Positions 8,725 through 17,106 of a DNA stretch of 64,000 bases are shown piece by piece. A program made the translations under genes and the position numbers. The first letter of the stretch is position 1; each line of letters begins with the position of its first letter. The DNA is from Clostridium formicaceticum (lineage in GTDB: Bacteria; Bacillota; Clostridia; Peptostreptococcales; Natronincolaceae), in assembly GCF_001854185.1 (NCBI RefSeq), contig NZ_CP017603.1:2046001-2110000 (forward strand). Direction: 5' to 3'. Below the pieces are notes generated by a model. The model did no database searches and was not told where the DNA came from. It saw only the letters and a list, made by a program, of their open reading frames with translations.

Positions 8725-9765
8725 ATGAGAAAAAGAAAATTAGCCACAATGCTTATGTGTACAGTTCTAGTCATTGGATTGTTATCAGGATGTACATCGA
8801 ATAATCAAAGTAACACAGGAAATTCAACTGACAATGCTGGAGGACAAGCAGGCAGCACAGATCAAATTGTTTTAAGATTAGCTGATACCCACAATGAGGG
8901 TTATGTAACAGTAAGAGCTGACAGAGAATTTGCTAGACTGGTAGAAGAAAAGACAAATGGTAGAGTAAAGGTTGAAGTATATCCAGGCGCACAATTAGGA
9001 GATGAAAAAGCTACTATTGAACAAGCGCAATTTGGCGCTATAGACTTTGTGCGTACAAGTATTTCACCATTAAGTGAATTTAATAAAGATTTAGGGATAC
9101 TTATGCTTCCTTACCTATATAGAGATGTAGACCATATGTTTAGTGTGCTGGATGGTGAGATAGGAGAAAACTTCCTTGCGTCTTTACAGGAAAACAATCT
9201 TCTTGGTTTAACTTGGTTTGATGGAGGAGCAAGGAACTTTTATAATACAAAACAAGAAATAAAAACAGTGGATGACTTAAAAGGAATGAAAATCAGGGTA
9301 CAAGAAAGTAAGTTAATGATGGACTTAGTGACTGCTCTAGGCGCAATACCTACCCCAATGCCATTTGGTGATGTATATAGTGGATTACAAACTGGTGTTA
9401 TTGATGGTGCAGAAAACAACTGGCCAAGTTACTTTTCAACAAGTCACTATGAGGTTGCTAAGTATTATACAGTAGATGAGCATACAAGAGCACCTGAGGT
9501 GATTTTAATAAGCAAAATGACTTTTGATAAATTATCCTCTGAAGATCAAGAAGCTATCAAAGAAGCTGCTAAGGAAGCCTCCTTATTCCAGAGAGAAGAA
9601 TGGGCTAAAGAAGAAGCAGCGGCAGAAGCAGAAGTAGTTGCTAAAGGTAGTGTTATTACAAGGTTAGAAAGTAATCAAGAATTCCAAGATGCTGTACAAT
9701 CAATTTATGCAGAATTTGGTGCAGGCTACGAAGAGTTGATTCAAAGAATTATAGACACAAAATAG
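8725..9765 (+). CDS. TRAP transporter solute-binding lipoprotein (DctP family), system 1
   Basis: This 346-residue protein is the extracytoplasmic ligand-binding component of a tripartite TRAP transporter. It begins with a lipoprotein signal peptide with lipobox LLSGC (Cys23), followed by a Ser/Asn/Gly-rich linker. The family carboxylate-binding Arg lies in LKGMKIRVQESK, and the hinge region reads PFGDVYSGLQTGVIDGAENN. This last motif differs from the DGQENP found in systems 2 and 3, so the ligand is probably different. It is followed by dctQ and dctM genes. Its position after uxaBAC and a two-component pair suggests a hexuronate ligand, which is inferred. Confidence 0.92.
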   Translation: MRKRKLATMLMCTVLVIGLLSGCTSNNQSNTGNSTDNAGGQAGSTDQIVLRLADTHNEGYVTVRADREFARLVEEKTNGRVKVEVYPGAQLGDEKATIEQAQFGAIDFVRTSISPLSEFNKDLGILMLPYLYRDVDHMFSVLDGEIGENFLASLQENNLLGLTWFDGGARNFYNTKQEIKTVDDLKGMKIRVQESKLMMDLVTALGAIPTPMPFGDVYSGLQTGVIDGAENNWPSYFSTSHYEVAKYYTVDEHTRAPEVILISKMTFDKLSSEDQEAIKEAAKEASLFQREEWAKEEAAAEAEVVAKGSVITRLESNQEFQDAVQSIYAEFGAGYEELIQRIIDTK

Positions 9766-9786
9766 TATTTATAAGCAGACCTAGAG

Positions 9787-9819
9787 GGTGAAGAATAAGA
9801 GAAAGGTGTATTCTTCACC
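9787..9819 (+). other. dctP-dctQ intergenic hairpin, system 1
   Basis: GGTGAAGAATA (9787-9797) pairs perfectly with TATTCTTCACC (9809-9819), followed by TTTTAT. It is a partial terminator or 3'-end stabiliser that would let the binding protein be made in excess over the permeases. Similar hairpins occur at the same place in the other three transport operons. Confidence 0.65.
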
Positions 9820-9842
9820 TTTTATAAAGGAGATGAAGAAAA

Positions 9843-10349
9843 ATGAAGGCTATCAAAAAGATATTAAACTTATCTAGTAAAGTTTTAGAATATGTGGGAA
9901 TAACTTTTTTGGTGGCGATGACTTTGATTGTATCCTATCAAGTATTTTCCCGACAGCTTTTAAACACCTCACCGCCATGGGTGGAGGAAGTTTCTCTTAT
10001 TCTTATGGTATGGTTTGGGTTTATAGGAATTGCCCTAGGGGTGAAGAAGGGAATTCATCTTAGTATAGAATACTTTGTAAGTTTATTGCCACCATCACTA
10101 CAAAAAAATATTATAAAAATAGATCAACTATTTGTTTGTGGTTTTGGACTTTTTTGTGCTGTTTATGGTACAAGGCTTGTAAAGGCTACAGGAGGTTCCA
10201 CCTTGCCAGCTACACAGTGGCCGGCCTCCATTAGTTATATGATGGTACCGGTTTGTGGTGTGATGATGATCTGCTATTCACTGGCGCAACTATTTGGAAT
10301 AGAAGAAGATACTGATGAAACAACGATGAAAGAGGAGGTAGAACTATGA
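9843..10349 (+). CDS. TRAP transporter small permease subunit (DctQ family), system 1
   Basis: A 168-residue protein with four hydrophobic segments (about residues 15-38, 48-68, 88-110 and 130-150) and the DctQ-family signature PPWVEEVSLILMVWFGFIG after the first segment. It forms the membrane complex with the large permease encoded just downstream. The ATG follows AAAGGAGATG, and the 3' end overlaps the dctM start by 4 nt, indicating translational coupling. Confidence 0.92.
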   Translation: MKAIKKILNLSSKVLEYVGITFLVAMTLIVSYQVFSRQLLNTSPPWVEEVSLILMVWFGFIGIALGVKKGIHLSIEYFVSLLPPSLQKNIIKIDQLFVCGFGLFCAVYGTRLVKATGGSTLPATQWPASISYMMVPVCGVMMICYSLAQLFGIEEDTDETTMKEEVEL

Positions 10350-11641
10350 TAAATGCACCTGCTATAACGCTATTACTGGTATCATTTTTAGTCTTATTAA
10401 TTATAAAAGTTCCTATTGCCTTCTCATTAGGATTATCAACGATGGCTACAGCTTTGTATCTAGGAATACCTCCTATGGTGATAGGACAACAGATGGTAAA
10501 AGGATTGAATTCTTTTTCTCTAATAGCGATCCCCTTCTTTATTATTGCTGGAGAAATTATGGGTGAAGGTGGGATATCAGAGCGGTTAATTAAGTTTTCA
10601 AATGTTATTATTGGGAGGCTGCGGGGAGGATTGGCCATGGTAAATGTTTTGGCCAGCATGTTTTTTGGTGGGATATCTGGATCTTCTGTTGCAGATACCT
10701 CTTCTATTGGTGCCATCCTGATTCCTATGATGGAGAAACAAGGATATGACAAAGATTATTCTGTAAATGTAACGATTACCTCCTCTACGCAAGGGGTTAT
10801 TATTCCCCCTAGCCATAATGTTATTATTTATTCATTAGCGGCAGGAGGTCTTTCAGTAGGCAGGCTGTTCTTAGGAGGTTTTCTTCCTGGGGTATTATTA
10901 GGAATAGCATTGATGGTGCTAAGTTATATTATCGCCGTTAAAAGAAACTACCCAAAGGGAGAAAAGTTTTCCTTCAAAGAAGGTTTAAAGATTACGTTGG
11001 AAAGTATCCTCGGACTATTAACAGCTGTTATTGTTATTGGTGGGGTTACAACAGGTATATTCACAGCTACTGAGTCAGCAGCGATAGCAGCGGTATACGC
11101 CTTTATTATAACCTTTTTTGTTTATAAAGATATTCCTATAAAAAGAATGGTAAAAATTTTAAACAATTCTTTAAAAACATTGGCGATGGTTTTAGCAGTT
11201 ATTGCCACCTCCAGTGCCTTTGGCTACATGATGGCTTACCTAAGAATCCCATCATTGGTAACAGAAACATTAATATCTATTTCTGATAATAAATACGTTA
11301 TTCTTTTAATTGTAAATATGATTTTATTAGCATTAGGTATGATTATGGATATGGCGCCGCTGATTCTAATTACTACACCAATTTTGCTGCCTGTAGTAAC
11401 AAGCGTAGGTATGGATCCTGTACAATTTGGTATTGTAATGATGCTAAACCTGGGTATCGGGCTAATAACACCACCAGTAGGCTCTACGTTGTTTGTAGGT
11501 TGTTCCATTGCAGGTTGTAAGATTGAAGATGTGCTTAAATCCTTGATGCCTTTTTATGCCGTTATGTTTATTATGCTGTTACTTTTAACCTTTGTGCCAC
11601 AATTAACTTTATTTATACCAAATCTTATCATGGGACAATAA
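10346..11641 (+). CDS. TRAP transporter large permease subunit (DctM family), system 1
   Basis: A 431-residue polytopic membrane protein with about 12 predicted helices. Family landmarks include FSLIAIPFFIIAGEIM, the FFGGISGSSVADTSSIG loop and the repeated-half counterpart MMLNLGIGLITPPVGSTLF. It drives Na+ or H+ coupled uptake of an organic acid delivered by the system 1 binding protein. The overlapping ATGA junction with dctQ shows coupled translation. A strong inverted repeat follows the stop. Confidence 0.93.
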   Translation: MINAPAITLLLVSFLVLLIIKVPIAFSLGLSTMATALYLGIPPMVIGQQMVKGLNSFSLIAIPFFIIAGEIMGEGGISERLIKFSNVIIGRLRGGLAMVNVLASMFFGGISGSSVADTSSIGAILIPMMEKQGYDKDYSVNVTITSSTQGVIIPPSHNVIIYSLAAGGLSVGRLFLGGFLPGVLLGIALMVLSYIIAVKRNYPKGEKFSFKEGLKITLESILGLLTAVIVIGGVTTGIFTATESAAIAAVYAFIITFFVYKDIPIKRMVKILNNSLKTLAMVLAVIATSSAFGYMMAYLRIPSLVTETLISISDNKYVILLIVNMILLALGMIMDMAPLILITTPILLPVVTSVGMDPVQFGIVMMLNLGIGLITPPVGSTLFVGCSIAGCKIEDVLKSLMPFYAVMFIMLLLLTFVPQLTLFIPNLIMGQ

Positions 11642-11676
11642 TAACTGAATAGTTTGAAGAAGAGGATTCTTTAAAT

Positions 11677-11735
11677 GAAATACTCCCTTTATGGTAGACA
11701 AACAATATAAACTGTTACCATGAAGGGAGTATTTC
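11677..11735. terminator. Long hairpin terminator after TRAP operon 1
   Basis: A 20-bp stem is formed by 11677-11696 and 11716-11735 with one G-U pair (arm begins GAAATACTCCCTTTATGG). A short T-rich tail (ATTTCTTATG) follows. It separates the TRAP operon from lacI. Confidence 0.65.
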
Positions 11736-11871
11736 TTATGATCTTAAAAGAGATAGCACTTTTCATATCTTAAAAAACAAACTATAATAAAATAAAAAAA
11801 CTTGTAACAATGAAAACTTGCGAAAAAAATTTAAATTGACTTAAAAAATTTTACAAAATTGTTATAAAGTA

Positions 11872-11900
11872 TTGTTAACGTGTGCGTGATATGGTATTAT
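11872..11900 (+). promoter_or_regulatory. lacI promoter with overlapping operator (autoregulation)
   Basis: TTGTTA (11872-11877), a 17-nt spacer and TATTAT (11895-11900) form a sigma-A promoter. The operator TGTTAACGTGTGCGT (11873-11887) overlaps it. The arrangement is the same as at 589-617 upstream of uxaB. An autoregulated LacI-type repressor that also controls uxaBAC is the simplest reading. Confidence 0.75.
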
Positions 11901-11920
11901 AAATGTATTGAGGTGATGAA

Positions 11921-12928
11921 ATGGGTGTCACAATAAAAGATATAGCAAAACTTGCTAATGTGTCTCACACAACTGTGTCGAGAGCCTTGAATAATAGTAC
12001 ATTAATTAATTCAGAAACAAAAGAAAAAATTAAAAAATTAGCTATGGAGTTAAACTATATCCCAAACTATAGCGCTAAAAGTTTGGTATTGCACAAGTCG
12101 TATCATATTGGTTTGTTTTTCTCCACAATAGATAAAGATCGAGGAACTTCTTCTAGCTTTTTCTATGAGGTGGTAAGAGGTGTAAATAGTATTATAAAAG
12201 ATCAGTACAATTTAGTTGTTAAAGGCATAAGTGATTATAAAAGTTTGAGTTTGATTGATACAAATAATTTTGATGGTATTATATTAATGAGTCAAAGTGC
12301 TGAAGATGGTGCTTTTATTTACCATGTATTGGATAAGAAAATTCCGCTTGTTGTATTAAACAGGGAAATAGAGCATAGGGGACTGATTAACATTTTGTCT
12401 GATGACAAAAAAGGTGCCTATAATGCAACAAAGTATTTGGTAAAGTGTGGACATGAAAAAATTGCAATTATTGAAGGAAAAGCAGGGTTTAAATCTGCTC
12501 AAGAAAGAAAAGAAGGATTTTTGGATGCTTTAATTGATCATAACGTTCCTGTAAATAAAAATTATATGATCAAGGGGAATTACGACTTTGAAAGTGGTTA
12601 TGAAGGTATGAAGCAATTATTAGAAAATGAAAACAAGCCCACCGCTGTATTTTGTTCTAATGATGATATGGCCATAGGTGCAATGAAGGCTATATTTGAA
12701 AACAAGATGAAAATACCAGAGGATATTTCCATTGTTGGATTTGATAATAACACTTTTACACCATTTTTAACGCCAGCTTTAACAACTGTAAAAAGGCCTA
12801 TCATGGAAATTAGTCAAGATGGTGCTAAAAAACTTATAAGTTTAATTGAAAAAGAGGAAGTTGAAAAAGAAAGAGTCTACGTTAATACTGAATTAATTAT
12901 TAGAGATTCTGTAAAAAACTTAAAGTAG
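11921..12928 (+). CDS. LacI-family transcriptional regulator of the pectin/galacturonate genes
   Basis: A 335-residue LacI/GalR repressor. The N-terminal helix-turn-helix reads VTIKDIAKLANVSHTTVSRAL, followed by the hinge helix (NYIPNYSAKSLV) and a periplasmic-binding-like effector domain ending in SIVGFDNNTFTPFLTPALTTV. The ATG follows GAGGTGATGAA. Copies of the same asymmetric palindrome occur at its own promoter (11872), at the uxaB promoter (589), just after the gene (12991) and before the ABC binding-protein gene (15687), which outlines a local regulon. The effector is unknown; a galacturonate-derived compound is likely. Confidence 0.92.
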   Translation: MGVTIKDIAKLANVSHTTVSRALNNSTLINSETKEKIKKLAMELNYIPNYSAKSLVLHKSYHIGLFFSTIDKDRGTSSSFFYEVVRGVNSIIKDQYNLVVKGISDYKSLSLIDTNNFDGIILMSQSAEDGAFIYHVLDKKIPLVVLNREIEHRGLINILSDDKKGAYNATKYLVKCGHEKIAIIEGKAGFKSAQERKEGFLDALIDHNVPVNKNYMIKGNYDFESGYEGMKQLLENENKPTAVFCSNDDMAIGAMKAIFENKMKIPEDISIVGFDNNTFTPFLTPALTTVKRPIMEISQDGAKKLISLIEKEEVEKERVYVNTELIIRDSVKNLK

Positions 12929-12930
12929 GT

Positions 12931-12972
12931 TTATTCTTCAGTGTATTGTTAAAACTTCCACTGCTAATTGAA
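12931..12972 (+). repeat. Intergenic repeat, copy 1
   Basis: Bases 12931-12972 match 13203-13244 at about 32 of 42 positions without gaps, most differences being transitions (core GTGTATTG). Copy 1 overlaps the DNA just after the lacI stop. The origin is unknown; it could be a fragment of an extragenic repeat or RNA element. Confidence 0.5.
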
Positions 12973-12990
12973 ATTTTTTTAAAAAACGAC

Positions 12991-13004
12991 GCACACGTTA
13001 ACAC
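12991..13004 (-). promoter_or_regulatory. LacI-type operator downstream of lacI
   Basis: GCACACGTTAACAC is the reverse complement of the uxaB/lacI operator with one difference in the last base. It lies about 100 nt upstream of the -35 box of the ABC-importer promoter. Confidence 0.65.
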
Positions 13005-13099
13005 ATAGCTTTATGGAAAGTCAATATTACTTTAACTAGGGATGCATTAAAAAAACAGCTTTTCCATAGGAATTCTTAGGAAGTAGGCAAAACAAAAGG

Positions 13100-13148
13100 T
13101 TGACATAATGTAAAAACCTACTACAATCTAACCTATGAAAACGTTGCA
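13100..13148 (+). promoter_or_regulatory. Promoter and operator of the ABC/pectin operon
   Basis: TTGACA (13100-13105), 16-nt spacer and TACAAT (13122-13127) form a strong sigma-A promoter. ATGAAAACGTTGCAT (13135-13149), a cre/LacI-like palindrome with central CG, sits just past the -10 where it would block initiation. The leader to the ATPase start is about 230 nt. Confidence 0.72.
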
Positions 13149-13202
13149 TATCGATAGATCATTTGTTATGATTGAAAATTTTTAAATAAACTTATGAATT
13201 AT

Positions 13203-13244
13203 TTATCCTTCGGTGTATTGCTAAGATTCCCGCTTCTAGGTGAA
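13203..13244 (+). repeat. Intergenic repeat, copy 2, in a structured leader
   Basis: The second copy of the element at 12931, located in the 5' leader of the ABC ATPase gene. The surrounding bases can fold: CTTCGGTGTA near 13209 partly pairs with TACATCCTCGAAG ending near 13280, enclosing a CTTC/GAAG hairpin. No known RNA family is recognised. Confidence 0.45.
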
Positions 13245-13361
13245 GAAACTAAGTGTGAGGTCAAGCACTACATCCTCGAAGTAAATTCTAAGTCTCATTT
13301 TATAAAACAGAATTTGCTACAAAAAGTTGTTGTGATCAAATGTAGAGGAAGGAGAGAGGAT

Positions 13362-14483
13362 ATGGCTGAGGTAGTATTAAAAAAGGTTGAAAAAGTATAT
13401 CCTAATGGGTTTAAGGCGGTGCATGGCATTGATTTACACATCAAAGATGGAGAGTTCATGGTTTTTGTAGGTCCTTCTGGATGTGCTAAGTCTACTACCC
13501 TTAGGATGGTTGCTGGGCTTGAAGAGATTACTGGTGGGGAAATATGGATTGGAGATAAGTGTGTAAATGAACTTCCTCCGAAGGATAGAGGTATTGCTAT
13601 GGTGTTTCAAAACTATGCTTTATATCCACATATGACTGTCTATGATAACATGGCTTTTGGTTTGAAACTACAAAAAACGCCAAAAGATGAGATAGACAGA
13701 AGAGTAAGAGATGCTGCTGAAAAATTAGAAATAACAGACCTCTTAGATAGAAAGCCAAAGGAAATGTCAGGTGGACAAAGACAGAGGGTTGCGGTTGGAC
13801 GAGCCATTGTTAGGGATCCAGATGTATTTTTATTCGATGAGCCTTTATCCAATCTAGATGCTAAATTAAGGGTTTCTATGAGGGTGAGGATTTCTCAACT
13901 GCATCAACAGTTAAAAAAGGAAGGTAAAAACCCAACAACCATTTATGTAACCCATGACCAGGTAGAAGCTATGACAATGGGTGATAGAATATGCGTTTTA
14001 AACTATGGAAAGATTATGCAGGTAGATACACCGATTAATCTTTACGCAAAACCTGCGAATAAATTCGTAGCTGGATTTATAGGAGCTCCTGCTATGAATA
14101 TTCATGAAGCGGAATTAATCATGGATAAAGATAAGATTGCTGTTAAAGTAGCAGGACTAGTTCTCCACCTGCCTGAAGCTAAAGCACAAAAAGTAAAAAG
14201 ATATGTTGGGAAAAAAGTATGGTTTGGTATAAGACCAGAACATATTAAATCTAGTGAAACGAATCCAAATAAAGAAGAATATGTAACAGGAAAAATCACT
14301 GTAGTAGAACAATTGGGTAATGAAGAATTTGTTTACTTTCATGTAAGCGGAACTGAATATATTTCAAGACTAGACCCTATGAAGGTTCAAGGGGTAGCTA
14401 GAGAGAAAAAATATGATTTTTGGTTTGACTTAGATAAATGTCATCTATTTGATTTTGAAAGTGAGGAAAACATTTCCTTATAA
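13362..14483 (+). CDS. ABC transporter ATPase, UgpC/MsmK type (oligosaccharide importer)
   Basis: A 373-residue CUT1-class sugar-importer ATPase. It has a Q-loop (VFQNYALYPHM), signature motif MSGGQRQRV, Walker B VFLFDEPLSNLDAK, H-loop YVTHDQVEAMT and a C-terminal TOBE-type regulatory domain from about residue 240. The Walker A is GPSGCAKST (residues 37-45), with Ala42 where Gly is usual. The start at 13362 follows GGAAGGAGAGAGG; a 56-codon upstream extension in frame (from 13194) runs through the leader repeat and has no family similarity, so it is rejected. It probably energises the permeases at 17107 and 17988, although two genes separate them. Confidence 0.92.
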   Translation: MAEVVLKKVEKVYPNGFKAVHGIDLHIKDGEFMVFVGPSGCAKSTTLRMVAGLEEITGGEIWIGDKCVNELPPKDRGIAMVFQNYALYPHMTVYDNMAFGLKLQKTPKDEIDRRVRDAAEKLEITDLLDRKPKEMSGGQRQRVAVGRAIVRDPDVFLFDEPLSNLDAKLRVSMRVRISQLHQQLKKEGKNPTTIYVTHDQVEAMTMGDRICVLNYGKIMQVDTPINLYAKPANKFVAGFIGAPAMNIHEAELIMDKDKIAVKVAGLVLHLPEAKAQKVKRYVGKKVWFGIRPEHIKSSETNPNKEEYVTGKITVVEQLGNEEFVYFHVSGTEYISRLDPMKVQGVAREKKYDFWFDLDKCHLFDFESEENISL

Positions 14484-14509
14484 AAAAGCTTCGAAAATGG
14501 GAGGTTGTC

Positions 14510-15616
14510 ATGAAAATAGTAGAGTTTATTGATTTCCATATAAATCATTTTAAAAAGTATAAAGAAAAATGGAATTATGAAGATGGATGTGTTTTGAAGG
14601 GTGCTCTAGATTTATATCATAGTACAGGAGAAAAAAAATATCTAGATTTTGTTCAAAGGTATTTAACAGAGACAATCACAGAGGATGGTAAAATAGCAGT
14701 TTACGAAATGGAAGAATTTAATATCGACAATATCAATTCTGGTAAGGTGTTATTTGACTTCTACGAGATTACAAAAGAAGAGAAATATAGGAAGGCTATA
14801 GAGGTTCTTTACCAGCAATTAGAAAATCATCCAAGGACCCAAGAGGGCAGCTTCTGGCATAAAAAGATTTATCCAAATCAAGTATGGTTAGATGGTTTAT
14901 ATATGGCGATGCCTTTTTATGCTAAATATGAAAAGCTTTTCAACGCTTCAAAAGGTTTTGGAGATATCTATCAGCAATTTATGACTGTAGAAAGAAGAAT
15001 AAAGGACGCTGAAACAGGACTTTACTACCATGGGTATGATGAGAGCAGGAAAGAAAGATGGAGTAACCCTGATACCGGTTTATCACTGCACTTTTGGGGA
15101 CGCGCTATGGGATGGTTTGTGATGGCATTAGTGGACACCCTAGAAATAATTGAAGCAGATTTTTCTAATGCTGAAGAAATAAAAAAGATTTTTGTAGAAA
15201 CAATAGATGCTCTTTTGAAGTACCAAGACAAGGCGTCATCTATGTGGTACCAAGTAGTTGATCAAGGCACTAGAGAAGGCAATTATTTAGAAACATCAGG
15301 AACACTTATGATTGCCTACGGTATTTTGAAGGGTGTTAGATTAGGATATCTTCCAGAAAACTACAGGACCTTTGGGCAAAAAGCATTTGATGGAACGGTA
15401 GAAAAATATCTAGATACAGAAAACCAGCAATTGAAGGGAATTTGCGGTGTAGCTGGTCTGGGAAATGTTCCTTATAGAGATGGAAGTTATGAATATTATA
15501 TCAGTGAAGCAATCACGCCTAATGATTATAAGGGTTTAGGTGCTTTCTTAATGGCCTATAGCGAAACGCTGGCATACAATAAAGATAATGACAATTCTGC
15601 AGACGTTAGCAAATAG
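14510..15616 (+). CDS. Glycoside hydrolase family 105, unsaturated galacturonyl hydrolase (YteR/YesR-like)
   Basis: A 368-residue (alpha/alpha)6-barrel enzyme that removes the 4,5-unsaturated uronate from the non-reducing end of lyase-generated oligogalacturonides or rhamnogalacturonan fragments. The family motif WLDGLYMAMPFYA carries Asp128, the expected catalytic acid; HFWGRAMGWFVMALVDTLE and the near-terminal YEYYISEAITPNDYKGLGAFL are also typical. No signal peptide, so it acts in the cytoplasm. The released sugar opens to 5-keto-4-deoxyuronate, the substrate of KduI encoded in the same cluster. The ATG follows GGGAGG. Confidence 0.92.
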   Translation: MKIVEFIDFHINHFKKYKEKWNYEDGCVLKGALDLYHSTGEKKYLDFVQRYLTETITEDGKIAVYEMEEFNIDNINSGKVLFDFYEITKEEKYRKAIEVLYQQLENHPRTQEGSFWHKKIYPNQVWLDGLYMAMPFYAKYEKLFNASKGFGDIYQQFMTVERRIKDAETGLYYHGYDESRKERWSNPDTGLSLHFWGRAMGWFVMALVDTLEIIEADFSNAEEIKKIFVETIDALLKYQDKASSMWYQVVDQGTREGNYLETSGTLMIAYGILKGVRLGYLPENYRTFGQKAFDGTVEKYLDTENQQLKGICGVAGLGNVPYRDGSYEYYISEAITPNDYKGLGAFLMAYSETLAYNKDNDNSADVSK

Positions 15617-15686
15617 GTAGGCACTATACCTTTTAAAAGCATAAAACACCTATAATTTCAAATATAGGAAATAAATTGCTCGAAAC

Positions 15687-15700
15687 GCACACGTTAACAA
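15687..15700 (-). promoter_or_regulatory. LacI-type operator before the ABC binding-protein gene
   Basis: GCACACGTTAACAA is the exact reverse complement of TTGTTAACGTGTGC at 589 and 11872. It lies 67 nt before the binding-protein start, so this gene may also have its own regulated promoter; no unambiguous -35/-10 pair was found. Confidence 0.68.
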
Positions 15701-15767
15701 AACTAATGGTTTCTAATGTGCAATAAAGTTTGCCGTTAAATAAAGATATAACAAGGGAGGATGTAAA

Positions 15768-17060
15768 ATGAAAAAAATATCAAAGGTTCTAGCGATCATG
15801 CTTGTATTATCCATGTTTCTTACAGCATGTGCTGGTAGTACTGGTAGCTCAAGCAATGATTCAGGAGATATCATACTAAGATTTTCTTGGTGGGGTGGAG
15901 ATGAAAGACACGAAAAAACATTAGAAGCAATAGCTTTATTTGAAGAGCAAAATCCAGGAATCAAAATTGAACCAGAGTATTCAGGTTGGCAGGGACATTT
16001 AGAGAAAATTACTACTCAAATTGTTGGAAATACTGCAGCAGATATCATGCAAATCAACTGGAACTGGATTTACTCCTTCTCTAGAGATGGAAACGGTTTC
16101 TATGATCTAAGCACTTTAGATGCCATTGATCTTAGCAATTATGAAGACTTTTTATTAGAACAAACAACAGTAGATGGTAAAGTAAATGCACTTCCTGTAG
16201 GAATTGGAGGAAAAGTATTCTACTACAACCAAACCACTTACGATAAAGCAGGTGTTGAGATTCCTCAAACCTTTGAAGATTTATTTGTAGCAGCACCGAT
16301 ATTTAAAGAAAAACTTGGTAACGATTACTATCCAATCGATTTAGATCAATATGGTGCCTTCTTAATGGTACTTTACTATCTAGAACAAAAAACAGGAAAA
16401 CCTTTCATTGTTGACAATGAAGTTGCTTATACACAAGCAGAGTTAGAAGATGGCTATAACTTCTATATGGAAATGGTTGACAAGGGTGTAACACCTTCAA
16501 TGCAAGTAAGAGCAGGGGCTGGTGATGTTGCTGTAGACCAAACACCTAGCTGGATTCAAGGTAAATACGGTGGAACTTATGAGTGGGATAGTGCAGTAAA
16601 TAAATTCTTAGCAGCACTAGAAGGAGATCAAACGATGGTTACTGGTGAGTTTTTAAATGATATTGGACCTCACCAATCTGCTTTAAATAAGGTTTCAATG
16701 ACTTTTGCTATCAATAAGAATACAAAATACCCAGAGGCAGCTGCAAAGTTCTTAAACTTCTTAGTATCAGATCCAGAAGCAACAAGAATCCTGGGAACTT
16801 CAAGAGGTATCCCAGCCAATAAAGCAGCAGAAGAAGTACTTCTAGAAGAAGGATTACTTTCAGGTCTTAATTATGAAGGAAATGTAAAAGTACAAGAATT
16901 TGCTGGTAAAGGTATTAGCCCATACTTTGAAGCAGATGAGCTTAACAGTTTCTTTAGAGCTGTTGTAGAAGAATTAGGATTTGGAATCATTGATGCATCA
17001 ACAGCAGCAGCGAAAACCATTAGTGAAACAAATAGATTATTAGCAGAATTAGCACAATAG
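15768..17060 (+). CDS. ABC transporter sugar-binding lipoprotein (family 1 extracellular solute-binding protein)
   Basis: A 430-residue lipoprotein with signal peptide and lipobox LTAC (Cys21), a Ser/Gly-rich linker and a two-lobed maltose-binding-protein fold (segments RFSWWGGDERHEKTLEAIA, ADIMQINWNW, and AAKFLNFLVSDPEATRILG). It would deliver oligogalacturonides or unsaturated digalacturonate to the two permeases downstream. A very stable GC hairpin follows the stop, then the permease genes. The ligand is inferred from the GH105, GH28 and Kdu neighbours. Confidence 0.92.
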   Translation: MKKISKVLAIMLVLSMFLTACAGSTGSSSNDSGDIILRFSWWGGDERHEKTLEAIALFEEQNPGIKIEPEYSGWQGHLEKITTQIVGNTAADIMQINWNWIYSFSRDGNGFYDLSTLDAIDLSNYEDFLLEQTTVDGKVNALPVGIGGKVFYYNQTTYDKAGVEIPQTFEDLFVAAPIFKEKLGNDYYPIDLDQYGAFLMVLYYLEQKTGKPFIVDNEVAYTQAELEDGYNFYMEMVDKGVTPSMQVRAGAGDVAVDQTPSWIQGKYGGTYEWDSAVNKFLAALEGDQTMVTGEFLNDIGPHQSALNKVSMTFAINKNTKYPEAAAKFLNFLVSDPEATRILGTSRGIPANKAAEEVLLEEGLLSGLNYEGNVKVQEFAGKGISPYFEADELNSFFRAVVEELGFGIIDASTAAAKTISETNRLLAELAQ

Positions 17061-17062
17061 AC

Positions 17063-17084
17063 TTGAGGGGGCTTGCCCCCTCAA
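17063..17084 (+). other. GC-rich hairpin between binding protein and permease genes
   Basis: TTGAGGGGGC (17063-17072) pairs perfectly with GCCCCCTCAA (17075-17084) around a 2-nt nominal loop. There is no U-tract. It probably stabilises the binding-protein mRNA and limits permease expression. Confidence 0.7.
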
Positions 17085-17106
17085 ACTATAATTGAAGGAG
17101 GCAATT

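Noticed and set aside
10231-10752. 173-codon minus-strand open frame across the dctQ-dctM junction
   Set aside because: It lies antisense to two clear TRAP genes and reads as low-complexity Ile/Pro-rich sequence typical of a shadow frame.
13194-13361. In-frame N-terminal extension of the UgpC-like ATPase
   Set aside because: The strong GGAAGGAG site and family N-terminus place the start at 13362; the extension runs through a repeated, structured leader.
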